Shown: positions 50,811 to 59,689 of the stretch, in pieces | How the letters are laid out: every line of letters starts with the position of its first letter | How positions within the stretch are numbered: the stretch's first letter is position 1 | Translations under genes and position numbers: made by a program | Assembly: GCA_017962085.1 (NCBI GenBank) | Contig: JAGCWA010000012.1 | Coordinates: 35,253 to 99,252, forward strand | From: Paludibacteraceae bacterium | GTDB lineage: Bacteria > Bacteroidota > Bacteroidia > Bacteroidales > Paludibacteraceae | Direction: 5' to 3' | Length of the DNA: 64,000 bases | The notes under the pieces: generated by a model | Database searches by the model: none | What the model saw: the letters and a program-made list of their open reading frames with translations, nothing else | Told to the model about the DNA's origin: nothing

Positions 50811-53170
50811 TTATCTATAGAGCCTCCAAGAAACAATTTGTTGATGATGTGTTCAACAACACGATAGCTGACAATATCGACAACGCTTTTGTGGAGCACT
50901 TGGGACGTCACACATCGCCTAACGAAGTACGTTCCTGGGAAAATTCCATGCAGTTTATGTACAAAGTGGTCAACACCCCTGAATTGTCTGATGAGGCCGG
51001 TGTCGCAATAGAATACCAGATTCCATTGACTGCCAAACGTATCGATTTTATCATTTCCGGCCTGAACGCCCAAAAGAAGGAGCAGATGGTCATCGTTGAA
51101 CTTAAGCAATGGGAGGTGGCAGAGCCCACACAGAAACCTGGCATTGTGGCGACACGCTTCCAACACGGAATGGCAGAAGTGGCCCACCCTTCTTATCAGG
51201 CTTGGTCGTACGCATACATGCTCTCGAATTACAATCTCACCATTCAGGAAGAAGGAATAAAGATTTGGCCATGCGCTTATCTACACAATTACGCACCTGA
51301 TGGAATGATTGATGGTCAACTATATCAGGACGATGTGGCAAAGGCGCCTGTGTTCCTGAAGAACGATGCTGCCCGCTTACGAGAATATATTTTGAAGCAT
51401 GTCAAATATTGCTCACACGAGGACATCATTTGGAAGATTGACAAAGGCAAGTTGCGACCTTCCAAACAGTTGGCCGATTCACTGACCTCCATGCTGAAAG
51501 GCAACAGTGAGTTCGTGATGATTGACGACCAAAAGGTGGTATATGAGACCGCTGTACATCTGGCTAATAAAGCACAACACGGCAAGAAACAAGTGCTAAT
51601 AGTGGAGGGCGGACCAGGCACAGGTAAAAGTGTGTTGGCGGTGAATCTGCTAGTTAACCTGACATCAGAGGGTATAGCCTCACAATATGTAACAAAGAAC
51701 AGCGCACCGCGAGACGTTTACAGTGTAAAGCTATCGGGCAGCTATAAAAAAACATACATCAACAACCTGTTTGTAGGTAGCGGAAGCTTTATCGACACAA
51801 CACCTGACACATTAGGAGCCCTAATAGTGGATGAGGCCCATCGCCTAAACATGAAAAGTGGAATGTTCTCCAATTTAGGAGAGAACCAAATCAAAGAAAT
51901 CATTAAGACAGCCCGTTTCTCAGTATTCTTCGTTGACGACAACCAGCGCATCCACATGAGGGATGTTGGCAGTGTGCAATATATTAAGCAATGCGCGGAA
52001 GAGATGGGAGCAGATGTTCACCTAGAGCACCTCAGTTCTCAATTCAGATGCAATGGCTCTGACGGTTATCTGAGTTGGCTCGACAATGCTCTTCAAATAC
52101 GTGAAACAGCTAATATCCGTCTGACGGAGGAGGATTATGACTTCCGTGTTTTTGATTCTCCCACAGAGATGTTCGAAGCGATAAAGCACAAGAATGAGGT
52201 GAACAACAAGAGCCGAGTGGTGGCAGGTTACTGTTGGGATTGGAAGAGCAAGACAGACAAAAATGCTTATGATATAGAGATTCCACAATTCTTTTTCCGT
52301 AAGCAATGGAATTTCAACGGCAAAGAGCCTTGGTTGATAGGGGAAAACACTATCGATCAAATCGGATGTATCCACACATGCCAAGGTCTGGAACTCGATT
52401 ATGTGGGCGTAATCATTGGCCCTGACATGGTTTACAAAGACAATCGTGTGGTGACAGACGGGTTCAAACGTTCCTCCAACGACCAATCACTGAAAGGATT
52501 CAAGTCTATGATGAAGCAAACACCCAAAGAAGCCAAACAAGAAGCAGACTCTATCATCAAGAACACCTATCGCACACTGATGACTCGTGGCATGAAAGGG
52601 TGTTATGTCTATTGTTGCGACCCCGCTTTATCAGAATATTTTCGAGGGCTGATGGCAGAGAAACCTGCTGAGGCTGAAATCATCAGAATAGAGCCAATAG
52701 TAAATGACGACGTGAAGTACATTGATTTCCTTCCTGTCTATTCCATCAAGGCCGCTTGTGGTTACTTTGGCGAAGGTGACATTGTAAGCGAATTAGGCTG
52801 GATACAAGTGGAGGGAATAGGCAAATTGAACAGGAACATGTTCGTCGTTCAGGCATCTGGTCACTCCATGGAACCTAGGATAAAGGATGGCGATTTCTGT
52901 GTTTTCCGCGCCAATCCAGCAGGCAGTCGACAAGGAAAAATTGTTTTGGTACAACATCGTAACTATTATGATTCGGACTATACAGGTGCATATTCCATTA
53001 AAGAATATAGCAGTGTCAAAAACTATGATGAGTTCGGTAATTGGCAACATGAGAAGATTGAATTGTTACCTTTAAACAAAGATTATAATCCAATTGTAAT
53101 CAATGCGGGAGAAGCAGAGGATTTCAGGATAATAGGTGAATTTGTCGGCATTGTACAAAACCAAATGTAA
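50807..53170 (+). CDS. Nuclease-helicase-S24 peptidase fusion (DUF2075 type)
   Basis: A 787-residue three-part protein. The N-terminal PD-(D/E)XK-like core has Asp80 (RIDFIISG) and Glu98-x-Lys100 (VIVELKQW). The DUF2075 helicase/ATPase has Walker A GGPGTGKS (268-275), Walker B ALIVDEAHRL and a late TCQGLELDYVGVI motif. The C-terminal S24/LexA-like peptidase has Ser687 (SGHSMEPRIKDGD) and candidate Lys732 (YSIKEYSSV). Ser-Lys S24 domains usually cleave themselves or a partner when activated, for example by RecA on DNA damage, which could switch the nuclease-helicase on or off. It is the last gene of the three-gene operon. Confidence 0.85.
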   Translation: MIIYRASKKQFVDDVFNNTIADNIDNAFVEHLGRHTSPNEVRSWENSMQFMYKVVNTPELSDEAGVAIEYQIPLTAKRIDFIISGLNAQKKEQMVIVELKQWEVAEPTQKPGIVATRFQHGMAEVAHPSYQAWSYAYMLSNYNLTIQEEGIKIWPCAYLHNYAPDGMIDGQLYQDDVAKAPVFLKNDAARLREYILKHVKYCSHEDIIWKIDKGKLRPSKQLADSLTSMLKGNSEFVMIDDQKVVYETAVHLANKAQHGKKQVLIVEGGPGTGKSVLAVNLLVNLTSEGIASQYVTKNSAPRDVYSVKLSGSYKKTYINNLFVGSGSFIDTTPDTLGALIVDEAHRLNMKSGMFSNLGENQIKEIIKTARFSVFFVDDNQRIHMRDVGSVQYIKQCAEEMGADVHLEHLSSQFRCNGSDGYLSWLDNALQIRETANIRLTEEDYDFRVFDSPTEMFEAIKHKNEVNNKSRVVAGYCWDWKSKTDKNAYDIEIPQFFFRKQWNFNGKEPWLIGENTIDQIGCIHTCQGLELDYVGVIIGPDMVYKDNRVVTDGFKRSSNDQSLKGFKSMMKQTPKEAKQEADSIIKNTYRTLMTRGMKGCYVYCCDPALSEYFRGLMAEKPAEAEIIRIEPIVNDDVKYIDFLPVYSIKAACGYFGEGDIVSELGWIQVEGIGKLNRNMFVVQASGHSMEPRIKDGDFCVFRANPAGSRQGKIVLVQHRNYYDSDYTGAYSIKEYSSVKNYDEFGNWQHEKIELLPLNKDYNPIVINAGEAEDFRIIGEFVGIVQNQM

Positions 53171-53188
53171 AACCTATTCTAACGGAAT

Positions 53189-53342
53189 GCGTAAATACGC
53201 GTTTCGTTAGAATAAACTCCTCTCTAGTCACTACAATTTGAGGATGGAGGAAACAAAAGTCACCCGAAAAAGTGTGCACTAATTGATAAAAGTCGCCCGA
53301 AAAAGTGTGAAGACATGATGAAAAGTCACCCGAAAAAGTGTA
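53189..53342 (+). repeat. Direct repeat of cassette 3, left copy
   Basis: It begins GCGTAAATACGC within a hairpin whose arms ATTCTAACG (53176-53184) and CGTTAGAAT (53205-53213) pair perfectly, then CAATTTGAGGATGGAGGAAA, then three units of GTCRCCCGAAAAAGTGT at 53259, 53292 and 53325 (period 33 bp). The final TAAATTTG (53341-53348) can act as -7 element of the gene that follows. Confidence 0.85.
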
Positions 53343-53371
53343 AATTTGCATCGTAACAAATTTGCATATAC

Positions 53372-54694
53372 ATGTATAACAGAAAGATAGACAGTTTTTT
53401 TGCACAATGGAAAAATTCATCAGAAAGGAATCCATTGGTTATCAAAGGGTGTCGTCAATGTGGGAAGACGAGCTCGGTACTGTCGTTTGCTCGTAAAAAT
53501 TATAAGAATGTAGTCTATATTGATTTCCATGAGCAGAAGGATTTGTGTGAGTTGTTCAAGGGGTCTTTACAGGTTGATTATTTGACCGTTGCGATTTCAG
53601 CCGCTGTTCCGACTGCTCGTTTTGAAGCGAAAAAGACATGTCTGGTGTTGGACGAGATACAAGACTGTCCGCAAGCTCGAGCTGCACTGAAATTTTTCAA
53701 GTTGGATGGCAGATACGATGTTATATGTACCGGCTCATTGCTTGGTGTGAGCGGCTATCGGTCATCCGATTCGGAAACGTCAATCCCGGTCGGGTTTGAG
53801 ACGATTGTGGATATGTATCCGATGGATTTTGAGGAGTGGCTTTGGGCAAATGGTTTGCAGGAATCCGTTTTCGACTTGTTGAAAAAGTTGCTGGCAGAGG
53901 AGACACCTGTACCGCAGGCGATCCACAATCGAATGAGGCAGTTGCTGTTGGAGTATATTGTGGTCGGAGGAATGCCGGCGGCTGTTCATGCTTTCCTAAA
54001 CACACGGGACATCAATCAAGTCATAGCAGTTCAGCGGAGTATTGTGGATGAGTACAAGTCCGACATGGTGAAGTATGCCAACCCTGCGGATAAAAACAGA
54101 ATTCGTGAATGTTTCGAATCGATACCTCGTCAGTTGAGCAAGGATAACAAAAAGTTCTCGTTCTCCACGGTTCGGAAGGGAGGACGAAGCAAAGAATATA
54201 TTGGTTGTCTGCAATGGATTGAGGATGCAGGAATCATTCAGCGTTGCTATAATTTGACGACAACAGAGTTGCCGTTGAGTGGCAATGCGATACATGACTC
54301 GTTCAAGGTGTATATGACCGACACAGGCTTGTTTGTCAGCATGTTAGATACGGGGACACAATCAGACATTTTACAGGGGAATCTGCTCAGTTACAAGGGA
54401 GCCATCTACGAGAATATAATGGCTGACTTTCTTTGCAAAATGGGACGCAAATTATATTATTACCAAAAAACCGATGGAATAGAAATCGATTTTGTGATTC
54501 GGTACAAAGGAAAGTGTGTGCCTGTGGAGTGCAAGGCTCGGACAGGCAATGCAAAGTCCATGTCCACGCTACTGAAACACCCCGAGAAGTATCATGTGTA
54601 TGATGCCCTAAAATTAGGTGATTACAATATCGGAAGGGATGGCGCATTGTTGACCTTGCCGTTCTATATGGGATTCCTTTTGACGGAGTTGTAG
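53372..54694 (+). CDS. ATPase with DUF4143 and nuclease-like C-terminus
   Basis: A 440-residue protein of the AAA/DUF4143 family. Walker A NPLVIKGCRQCGKTSS (22-37), Walker B CLVLDEIQDC, sensor region YDVICTGSLLG, a helical middle with MPAAVHAF, and a C-terminal PD-(D/E)XK-like core DFVIRYKGKCVPVECKART. Such genes occur in many copies in Bacteroidales, archaea and other anaerobes; their role is not established. The promoter -7 (TAAATTTG) is supplied by the end of the left repeat, so the repeat also drives the gene. Confidence 0.88.
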   Translation: MYNRKIDSFFAQWKNSSERNPLVIKGCRQCGKTSSVLSFARKNYKNVVYIDFHEQKDLCELFKGSLQVDYLTVAISAAVPTARFEAKKTCLVLDEIQDCPQARAALKFFKLDGRYDVICTGSLLGVSGYRSSDSETSIPVGFETIVDMYPMDFEEWLWANGLQESVFDLLKKLLAEETPVPQAIHNRMRQLLLEYIVVGGMPAAVHAFLNTRDINQVIAVQRSIVDEYKSDMVKYANPADKNRIRECFESIPRQLSKDNKKFSFSTVRKGGRSKEYIGCLQWIEDAGIIQRCYNLTTTELPLSGNAIHDSFKVYMTDTGLFVSMLDTGTQSDILQGNLLSYKGAIYENIMADFLCKMGRKLYYYQKTDGIEIDFVIRYKGKCVPVECKARTGNAKSMSTLLKHPEKYHVYDALKLGDYNIGRDGALLTLPFYMGFLLTEL

Positions 54695-54740
54695 CTGTTT
54701 ATTGTGTAGATTCCGCCATTTCCAAACTTTCGAATATTTT

Positions 54741-54893
54741 GCGTAAATACGTGTTCCGTTCGAATGTTCCTCTCTTTGCCACAACAATTTGAGGATGGAG
54801 GAAACAAAAGTCGCCCGAAAAAGTGTGCACTAATTGATAAAAGTCGACCGAAAAAGTGTGAAGACATGACAAAAAGTCGCCCGAAAAAGTGTA
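54741..54893 (+). repeat. Direct repeat of cassette 3, right copy
   Basis: Same order as 53189-53342: hairpin with loop GCGTAAATACG and arms TTCGAA (54729-54734 and 54759-54764), CAATTTGAGGATGGAGGAAA, and three GTCGMCCGAAAAAGTGT units. The arms of the hairpin differ from the left copy but stay complementary. Confidence 0.85.
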
Positions 54894-55010
54894 TAAAATT
54901 TATTTAATAGACTAAAAATCAGTATATTTAAAACAACGGAACACTATGACTCTTAGAGGAGAGGATCACATGTCTACCAAAAGCAAAGGAAAAACCACAT
55001 CTAAATAATT

Positions 55011-55147
55011 AATTGCCTAACTACTTTCGAATATTTTGCGTAAATACGCGTTTCGTTCGAAAGTGGATTTGGTAGGGTAGAAATTACATTGCCTGAGTAC
55101 TCGATGATATCCATCAACCGTCCCTTATCCCTAGCTTTTTCTCTCAT
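55011..55147 (-). pseudogene. Truncated HEPN (DUF86) toxin gene
   Basis: On the minus strand an ATG at 55147, overlapping the end of the MNT gene by 17 bp, starts MREKARDKGRLMDIIEY, the typical N-terminus of DUF86 HEPN ribonucleases. After about 25 residues the frame runs into the hairpin repeat (55023-55064) and stops at 55011, giving 45 codons where the family has about 115. The catalytic RxxxxH part is absent. The toxin is broken. Confidence 0.7.
55023..55064 (+). repeat. Third copy of the GCGTAAATACGC hairpin
   Basis: ACTTTCGAA (55023-55031) and TTCGAAAGT (55056-55064) pair perfectly around a loop with GCGTAAATACGC. It equals the hairpin heads of the cassette 3 repeats but lacks the 33-bp units. 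Confidence 0.8.
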
Positions 55148-55433
55148 AAATCAGTATCTTATCACGATTAGCTATTTCCGCGGCATATGGACGTAGTGAG
55201 CCTTCCTCCACCAAATCGACATCACGTCCTAATAATTCCCGCAAGTCCATCAACATGCCTCCATGAGTGAAGAGCGTGAAAGGCTTGCCCGAACGGTCAG
55301 GGACAAAAAGAATATCCACATCACTCTTCGGCGTCTCCTCTCCTCGGGCGAAAGAGCCGAAAAGCCATGCCTTCAAAACGGGCTGCGTCTTGAAATAATC
55401 GGCTATCACCTGTTGCATCACTTGGGTATTCAT
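55131..55433 (-). CDS. MNT-type minimal nucleotidyltransferase (antitoxin of HEPN/MNT pair)
   Basis: A 100-residue protein with the nucleotidyltransferase motif GSFARGEETPKSDVDILF and a later Asp in DVDLVEEGS. MNT antitoxins adenylylate their HEPN partner and block its RNase activity. The partner gene overlapping its 3' end is truncated, so this antitoxin is an orphan. The ATG at 55433 is shared by no longer frame. Confidence 0.85.
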   Translation of the reverse strand: MNTQVMQQVIADYFKTQPVLKAWLFGSFARGEETPKSDVDILFVPDRSGKPFTLFTHGGMLMDLRELLGRDVDLVEEGSLRPYAAEIANRDKILIYERKS

Positions 55434-55465
55434 AATCGCATAGCTTTAAATCTACTACAATAATA

Positions 55466-55520
55466 CAAAATTACAAAATTTTGGGGAATTTGATGGTGCC
55501 GCATCATTTTTGTAATTTTG
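55466..55520. promoter_or_regulatory. Divergent promoters between the MNT gene and the LRR gene
   Basis: On the minus strand TAATTTTG (55466-55473) and on the plus strand TAATTTTG (55513-55520) both fit TAnnTTTG, each 33 bp from its start codon. Confidence 0.45.
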
Positions 55521-55552
55521 TGCCAAATCAATCCTCCCATTAGGGCTTGCTT

Positions 55553-57247
55553 ATGAATGAAGAAATCATCACCATAAATGAAACCTACGAGAGCAAATAT
55601 TATGGCTCTATTTTTGAGTATTTCAACTATGGTCACGTCAAATACAGAATCACCCAAGAGTGCATTTATGCGGAAGGCCCCGAAAACAAGAAGGGCAGGA
55701 CCTCTTCCTACACGATTCCTCTCGCTTTCCGCGTGAACGACAGGATATTAATGGTGAAAGAAGTGATGGGTTTCAAAAATTGCGTAAACATCCAGGAAAT
55801 AACCATCAGCGAGGGAATAGAGGAAATCGGCTGGAATTGCTTCGAGAATTGCACCAAGCTACGGAATGTCACATTACACAAGGGATTAAAGAAGATTGAC
55901 ATCCACGCATTCGCTGGATGCATAAGATTGAAGGAGATAACCATCCCGGACGGTATTCAAACGTTGACGACCTCTCTTTTTGAAGATTGCAAGAGCTTGA
56001 GCACAGTGATTCTACCCAACTCCATCAGAAAAGTGTACAGGATGGCTTTCAAGGGATGCACCTCTCTTCGCAAGATCAGTTTCAACGAGCCACTGCTATT
56101 ATTGGGCGACAATGCGTTCACTGATTGCCATAACCTTATGGAGATTAACATTCCACACATCGACAAAATAGAGGGCAATCCATTCCGAAACTGCGACATG
56201 TTGCAGATAATCAACGGACAGATAACGATTGTCAACCGCCTAGTAATTCACCAAAACACCCTCATCGCCGCATTAGACACCTCCCGAGAACTAACCATTC
56301 CTTACGGAGTTACGGCCATTGGTGAATGTGCCTTCCTATCCAATAAATGCACAGAAGTGGTAACCTGTCCATCCACACTCAAGCAGATTAAAAGGAAAGC
56401 GTTTTGGGAAAGCAATCTGCAAAGAATCCATTTCACCGGCACCCTCGAAGGAATCGAGCCCTACGCCTTCGACTGGTCCCAGTTGACCGAAATCACACTT
56501 CCCGACGGACTGACGACCATAGAGGAGGGAACGTTCGAAAGTTGCAAGAACTTAGAGTCGGTGACTTTCTCCTCCAGCATTAAGTGGATTGACAAGTATG
56601 CTTTCCTTAACTGCGAATCCATCAAGTCCATCAAACTGCCGGATTCTGTGGAACAGATTAGAGAAAGCGTATTCAAGAACTGCTTCTCACTTTCGAAAGT
56701 AAAATTAGGGAAAGGAATGACGCATATCGGGGATTTTTGCTTTCAAAATTGCACATCACTTTCTCACATTAATTTGTCCGCACTTGTGGAGATCGGGTTC
56801 GGCGTTTTCTTCAGAACGCCACTGGAAGACAAATACAGCAAGAACGATTTCCGCATGTACCGCAGCGAAAATTGTGTCCCCTACGACATATATATGGGTA
56901 CCCCCGTCGACGTGCGCTTTAATGCGTATGGACCAGGACAACTCCTTTTCGAGAACTGCCAGACCATTTTATCAGCTTGCGGCAACAACCCACGGATCAA
57001 AACCATTTACGAGGCTGCATTCCTCAACTGCATCAACCTCCACACCGCCAATTTTCCCTCAGTGGAGATAGTAAAAGAAGACGCCTTCAGAGGTTGTACG
57101 TCTCTCACAAAGGTCGTATTGTCCGACCATCTGAAGGAGATAGGTCCACGCGCCTTTGCGGGATGCTCTTCTCTCAGCCGCAGTTCCATCACCATTCCTG
57201 AGGGAGCGAAGGTCGACCTTACCGCTTTCGAGGGCTGCAAGGATTAG
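55553..57247 (+). CDS. BspA-type leucine-rich repeat protein
   Basis: A 564-residue protein (ATG at 55553) made mostly of LRR_5 repeats of about 23 residues with the pattern FxxCxxLxxIxLPxxI, for example FENCTKLRNVTLHKGLKKI and FAGCIRLKEITIPDGIQTL, about 17 repeats. No signal peptide, sorting tail or membrane anchor is visible, which is unusual since most BspA-like proteins are secreted. It may bind a protein partner; its role is unknown. Confidence 0.8.
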   Translation: MNEEIITINETYESKYYGSIFEYFNYGHVKYRITQECIYAEGPENKKGRTSSYTIPLAFRVNDRILMVKEVMGFKNCVNIQEITISEGIEEIGWNCFENCTKLRNVTLHKGLKKIDIHAFAGCIRLKEITIPDGIQTLTTSLFEDCKSLSTVILPNSIRKVYRMAFKGCTSLRKISFNEPLLLLGDNAFTDCHNLMEINIPHIDKIEGNPFRNCDMLQIINGQITIVNRLVIHQNTLIAALDTSRELTIPYGVTAIGECAFLSNKCTEVVTCPSTLKQIKRKAFWESNLQRIHFTGTLEGIEPYAFDWSQLTEITLPDGLTTIEEGTFESCKNLESVTFSSSIKWIDKYAFLNCESIKSIKLPDSVEQIRESVFKNCFSLSKVKLGKGMTHIGDFCFQNCTSLSHINLSALVEIGFGVFFRTPLEDKYSKNDFRMYRSENCVPYDIYMGTPVDVRFNAYGPGQLLFENCQTILSACGNNPRIKTIYEAAFLNCINLHTANFPSVEIVKEDAFRGCTSLTKVVLSDHLKEIGPRAFAGCSSLSRSSITIPEGAKVDLTAFEGCKD

Positions 57248-57336
57248 TTTCCTTCGCACTAAAAAAGCCACTCACCCACACCTCATTCGAAAAATTAAAT
57301 GTAACTTCGAAGAAGAATTAATTCGCTAACAAACTT

Positions 57337-58524
57337 ATGGAATACGATTTCGACACAATAATCGACCGAACGGGCTCCCACGACGTGAAGCATGAACTTC
57401 TGGGAAGACGTTTCGGACGGGAGGACCTGCTACCTCTCTGGGTGGCCGACATGGATTTCGCCACACCTCCCTTCATCATCGACGCGATAAGGAAACGGCT
57501 GGAACACCCTATCCTTGGCTATACCCTCCCACCCGACCAATGGGAGACATCGATCCGGAAATGGATCGCGGACCATCATCAATGGACCGTCAAAAGCCAT
57601 TGGCTCACCTACGTGCCTGGCGTCGTGAAAGGCATCGGAATCGTCGTCAACGCAATGCTCAAGCCGGAGGAGCGCGTCATCATCCAACCGCCCGTGTACC
57701 ACCCGTTCCGCATCACACCGGAGGGGAACCGGCACGAGGTCGTCAACAACCCGCTCAAGGAGGTCCGAGGAAATGACGGTCTCCTAAAGGGGTACGAGAT
57801 GGACTTCGAAGGATTGGAGCGTCTGGCAGCGGACCCCCTGAACCGCCTGCTGATACTGTGTAACCCGCACAACCCCGGCGGCATCGTCTGGAGCAGGGAG
57901 ACGCTCGAACGGGTCGCTAAGATCTGCGCCACCAACAACGTCCTCGTCCTCAGCGACGAGATCCACTGCGACCTGGCGCTGTTCGGCCACAAACACATCC
58001 CTTTCGCCTCGGTATCGACGGAGGCGGAGAGGTGCAGCATCACCTTGGGCGCACCCTCCAAGACATTCAACATGGCAGGTGTCGTCAGCTCATACGTCAT
58101 CGTGCCCAACGAGGAGATCCGCCGCCCGCTGTTCAGGTGGATGGCCTCCAACGAGTTCAACGAGGCGCACATCTTCGCCCCGATAGCCACCATAGCCGCC
58201 TTCGAGGAGGGTGAGGAGTGGAGACAGCAGATGCTCGCCTACATCGAGAAGAACATCACCTTCGTGGAGGATTTCCTTTCGGACAATATCCCAGCCATCA
58301 AGCCCCTACGTCCGCAAGCCTCCTTCTTGGTGTGGCTCGACTGCCGAGGGTTGGGACTCACACACGCCGGTCTGATAGACCTGTTCGTCAACCAGGCACA
58401 CCTGGCGCTCAACGACGGCGCCATGTTCGGTCCGGGCGGGGAGGGCTTCATGCGCCTTAACGTGGCCTCCCCTAAAAGCGTGTTGGAGAAGGCTTTACAG
58501 GAACTTAAAAAGGCAATAAAATAA
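57337..58524 (+). CDS. PatB/MalY family C-S lyase (cystathionine beta-lyase type)
   Basis: A 395-residue fold type I PLP enzyme with NPHNPGGIVWS, SDEIHCDLALFGHKH and the PLP lysine in GAPSKTFNMAGV. N-terminal DRTGSHDVKHE and LPLWVADMDFATPP are PatB/MalY signatures. It likely cleaves cystathionine, cysteine or related thioethers to thiols, pyruvate and ammonia. It lies 87 bp before a cysK, which could use the sulfide or thiol set free. No plus-strand terminator separates them, but cysK also has its own promoter. Confidence 0.9.
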   Translation: MEYDFDTIIDRTGSHDVKHELLGRRFGREDLLPLWVADMDFATPPFIIDAIRKRLEHPILGYTLPPDQWETSIRKWIADHHQWTVKSHWLTYVPGVVKGIGIVVNAMLKPEERVIIQPPVYHPFRITPEGNRHEVVNNPLKEVRGNDGLLKGYEMDFEGLERLAADPLNRLLILCNPHNPGGIVWSRETLERVAKICATNNVLVLSDEIHCDLALFGHKHIPFASVSTEAERCSITLGAPSKTFNMAGVVSSYVIVPNEEIRRPLFRWMASNEFNEAHIFAPIATIAAFEEGEEWRQQMLAYIEKNITFVEDFLSDNIPAIKPLRPQASFLVWLDCRGLGLTHAGLIDLFVNQAHLALNDGAMFGPGGEGFMRLNVASPKSVLEKALQELKKAIK

Positions 58525-58536
58525 GGGGCAACAAGA

Positions 58537-58567
58537 TTGGATGATCCGTCAAATATCCCTACATTTG
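58537..58567 (+). promoter_or_regulatory. Promoter of the second cysK copy
   Basis: TTG (58537-58539), a 20-bp spacer and TACATTTG (58560-58567). The 17-bp operator seen in the sulfur island is missing; that position lies inside the PatB gene. Confidence 0.65.
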
Positions 58568-58611
58568 TAAGAAAAGAAGAGCTTAAAAAAGAAACATAAA
58601 TCACAAAACAT

Positions 58612-59550
58612 ATGGCTAAGATTATCGAAAGCGCATTGGAGTTGATTGGCAAGACGCCACTGATGAGACTCAACAATTATGCGAAGAAAACAGGCGTGAC
58701 AAACGCGACGCTTTTAGCGAAGTTGGAATACCTCAACCCTGCAGGTTCCGTGAAGGACCGTGTAGCCCTCGCCATGATCGAGGATGCGGAGAAGAAGGGG
58801 CTCCTGAAACCAGGCGCCACCATCATCGAGCCAACCTCCGGCAACACGGGCATCGGTCTCGCCGCCGTAGCTGCCGCTAAGGGTTACAAGGCGATCTTGA
58901 CCTTGCCGGACACCATGAGCATGGAGCGCCGCAACCTACTGAAGGCCTACGGTGCGGAGATCGTACTGACCGAAGGTGCGAAGGGTATGAAGGGCGCCAT
59001 CGCCAAGGCGGAGGAGCTCAACAAGGAGATCCAAGGCTCCATCATCCTTGGACAGTTCGTCAACCCAGCCAACCCGAAGGCGCACAAGGAGACCACCGGT
59101 CCTGAGATCTGGGACCAGACAGACGGCAAGGTGGACATCTTCGTGGCGGGTGTGGGAACAGGCGGTACCTTATCCGGCGTAGGAGAATTCCTGAAGTCCA
59201 AGAACCCGAACGTGAAGATAGTAGCGGTGGAGCCCGCCACTTCGCCTGTCCTGTCGAAAGGCACGGCGGGAGCGCACAAGATCCAAGGCATCGGCGCGGG
59301 TTTCGTCCCTGACACGTTGAACACGAAGATCTACGACGAGGTGATCGCCATCGAGAACGAGGACGCATTCACGGAAGGCAAGAACTTCGCGGTCAGCGAG
59401 GGCATCCTGGTGGGCATCTCCTCCGGCGCAGCCCTGAAGGCGGCCTCGATATTGGCGGCCCGCCCCGAGAACAAAGGGAAGAACATCGTGGTCTTGCTTC
59501 CTGACTCAGGAGACAGATACCTATCAACACCTTTGTTCTCAAATAATTAG
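58612..59550 (+). CDS. cysK: Cysteine synthase (O-acetylserine sulfhydrylase), copy 2
   Basis: A 312-residue protein almost identical to the product of 20998: [14 protein letters not shown] (PLP lysine), [27 protein letters not shown]. The two genes differ mainly at third codon positions, so they are an old duplication kept under protein-level selection, or one was converted by the other. This copy lacks the sulfur-island operator and could be the housekeeping enzyme, while the other is induced. Confidence 0.95.
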   Translation: MAKIIESALELIGKTPLMRLNNYAKKTGVTNATLLAKLEYLNPAGSVKDRVALAMIEDAEKKGLLKPGATIIEPTSGNTGIGLAAVAAAKGYKAILTLPDTMSMERRNLLKAYGAEIVLTEGAKGMKGAIAKAEELNKEIQGSIILGQFVNPANPKAHKETTGPEIWDQTDGKVDIFVAGVGTGGTLSGVGEFLKSKNPNVKIVAVEPATSPVLSKGTAGAHKIQGIGAGFVPDTLNTKIYDEVIAIENEDAFTEGKNFAVSEGILVGISSGAALKAASILAARPENKGKNIVVLLPDSGDRYLSTPLFSNN

Positions 59551-59574
59551 AAACAAAATCATCCATTCAAAAAG

Positions 59575-59607
59575 AAACCGGCAAGGAAAAAACTTGTCGG
59601 TTTTTTT
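59575..59607 (+). terminator. Terminator of cysK copy 2
   Basis: AAACCGGCAAG (59575-59585) pairs with CTTGTCGGTTT (59593-59603) with one G-U pair and runs into T7. Confidence 0.85.
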
Positions 59608-59689
59608 ATGTTAAGCGGAGAATAGATTCGCCAAATTTTGCTAATTTCGCGCATCAAGAATAGAGTTTCCGAACATATTTTTACGTCAT

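Larger units (their letters stand above)
53176..54893 (+). mobile_element. Repeat-bounded ATPase/nuclease cassette 3
   Basis: An ATPase/DUF4143 gene lies between two direct repeats of about 153 bp, each starting with a hairpin and ending with three tandem 33-bp units. A third hairpin copy sits at 55023 inside a broken HEPN gene. The repeats are about 95% alike and differ in sequence from those of cassettes 1 and 2. No transposase was found. Confidence 0.5.

Noticed and set aside
53259-53341. CRISPR array
   Set aside because: Three 17-bp units with 16-bp spacers look array-like, but the spacers are the same in both flanks of cassette 3 and no cas gene is present.
54943-55008. 20-codon frame MTLRGEDH... 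with a GGAGAGGA site in front
   Set aside because: Very short, Lys/Ser/Thr-rich, no relative seen; may be a remnant, but there is not enough support.
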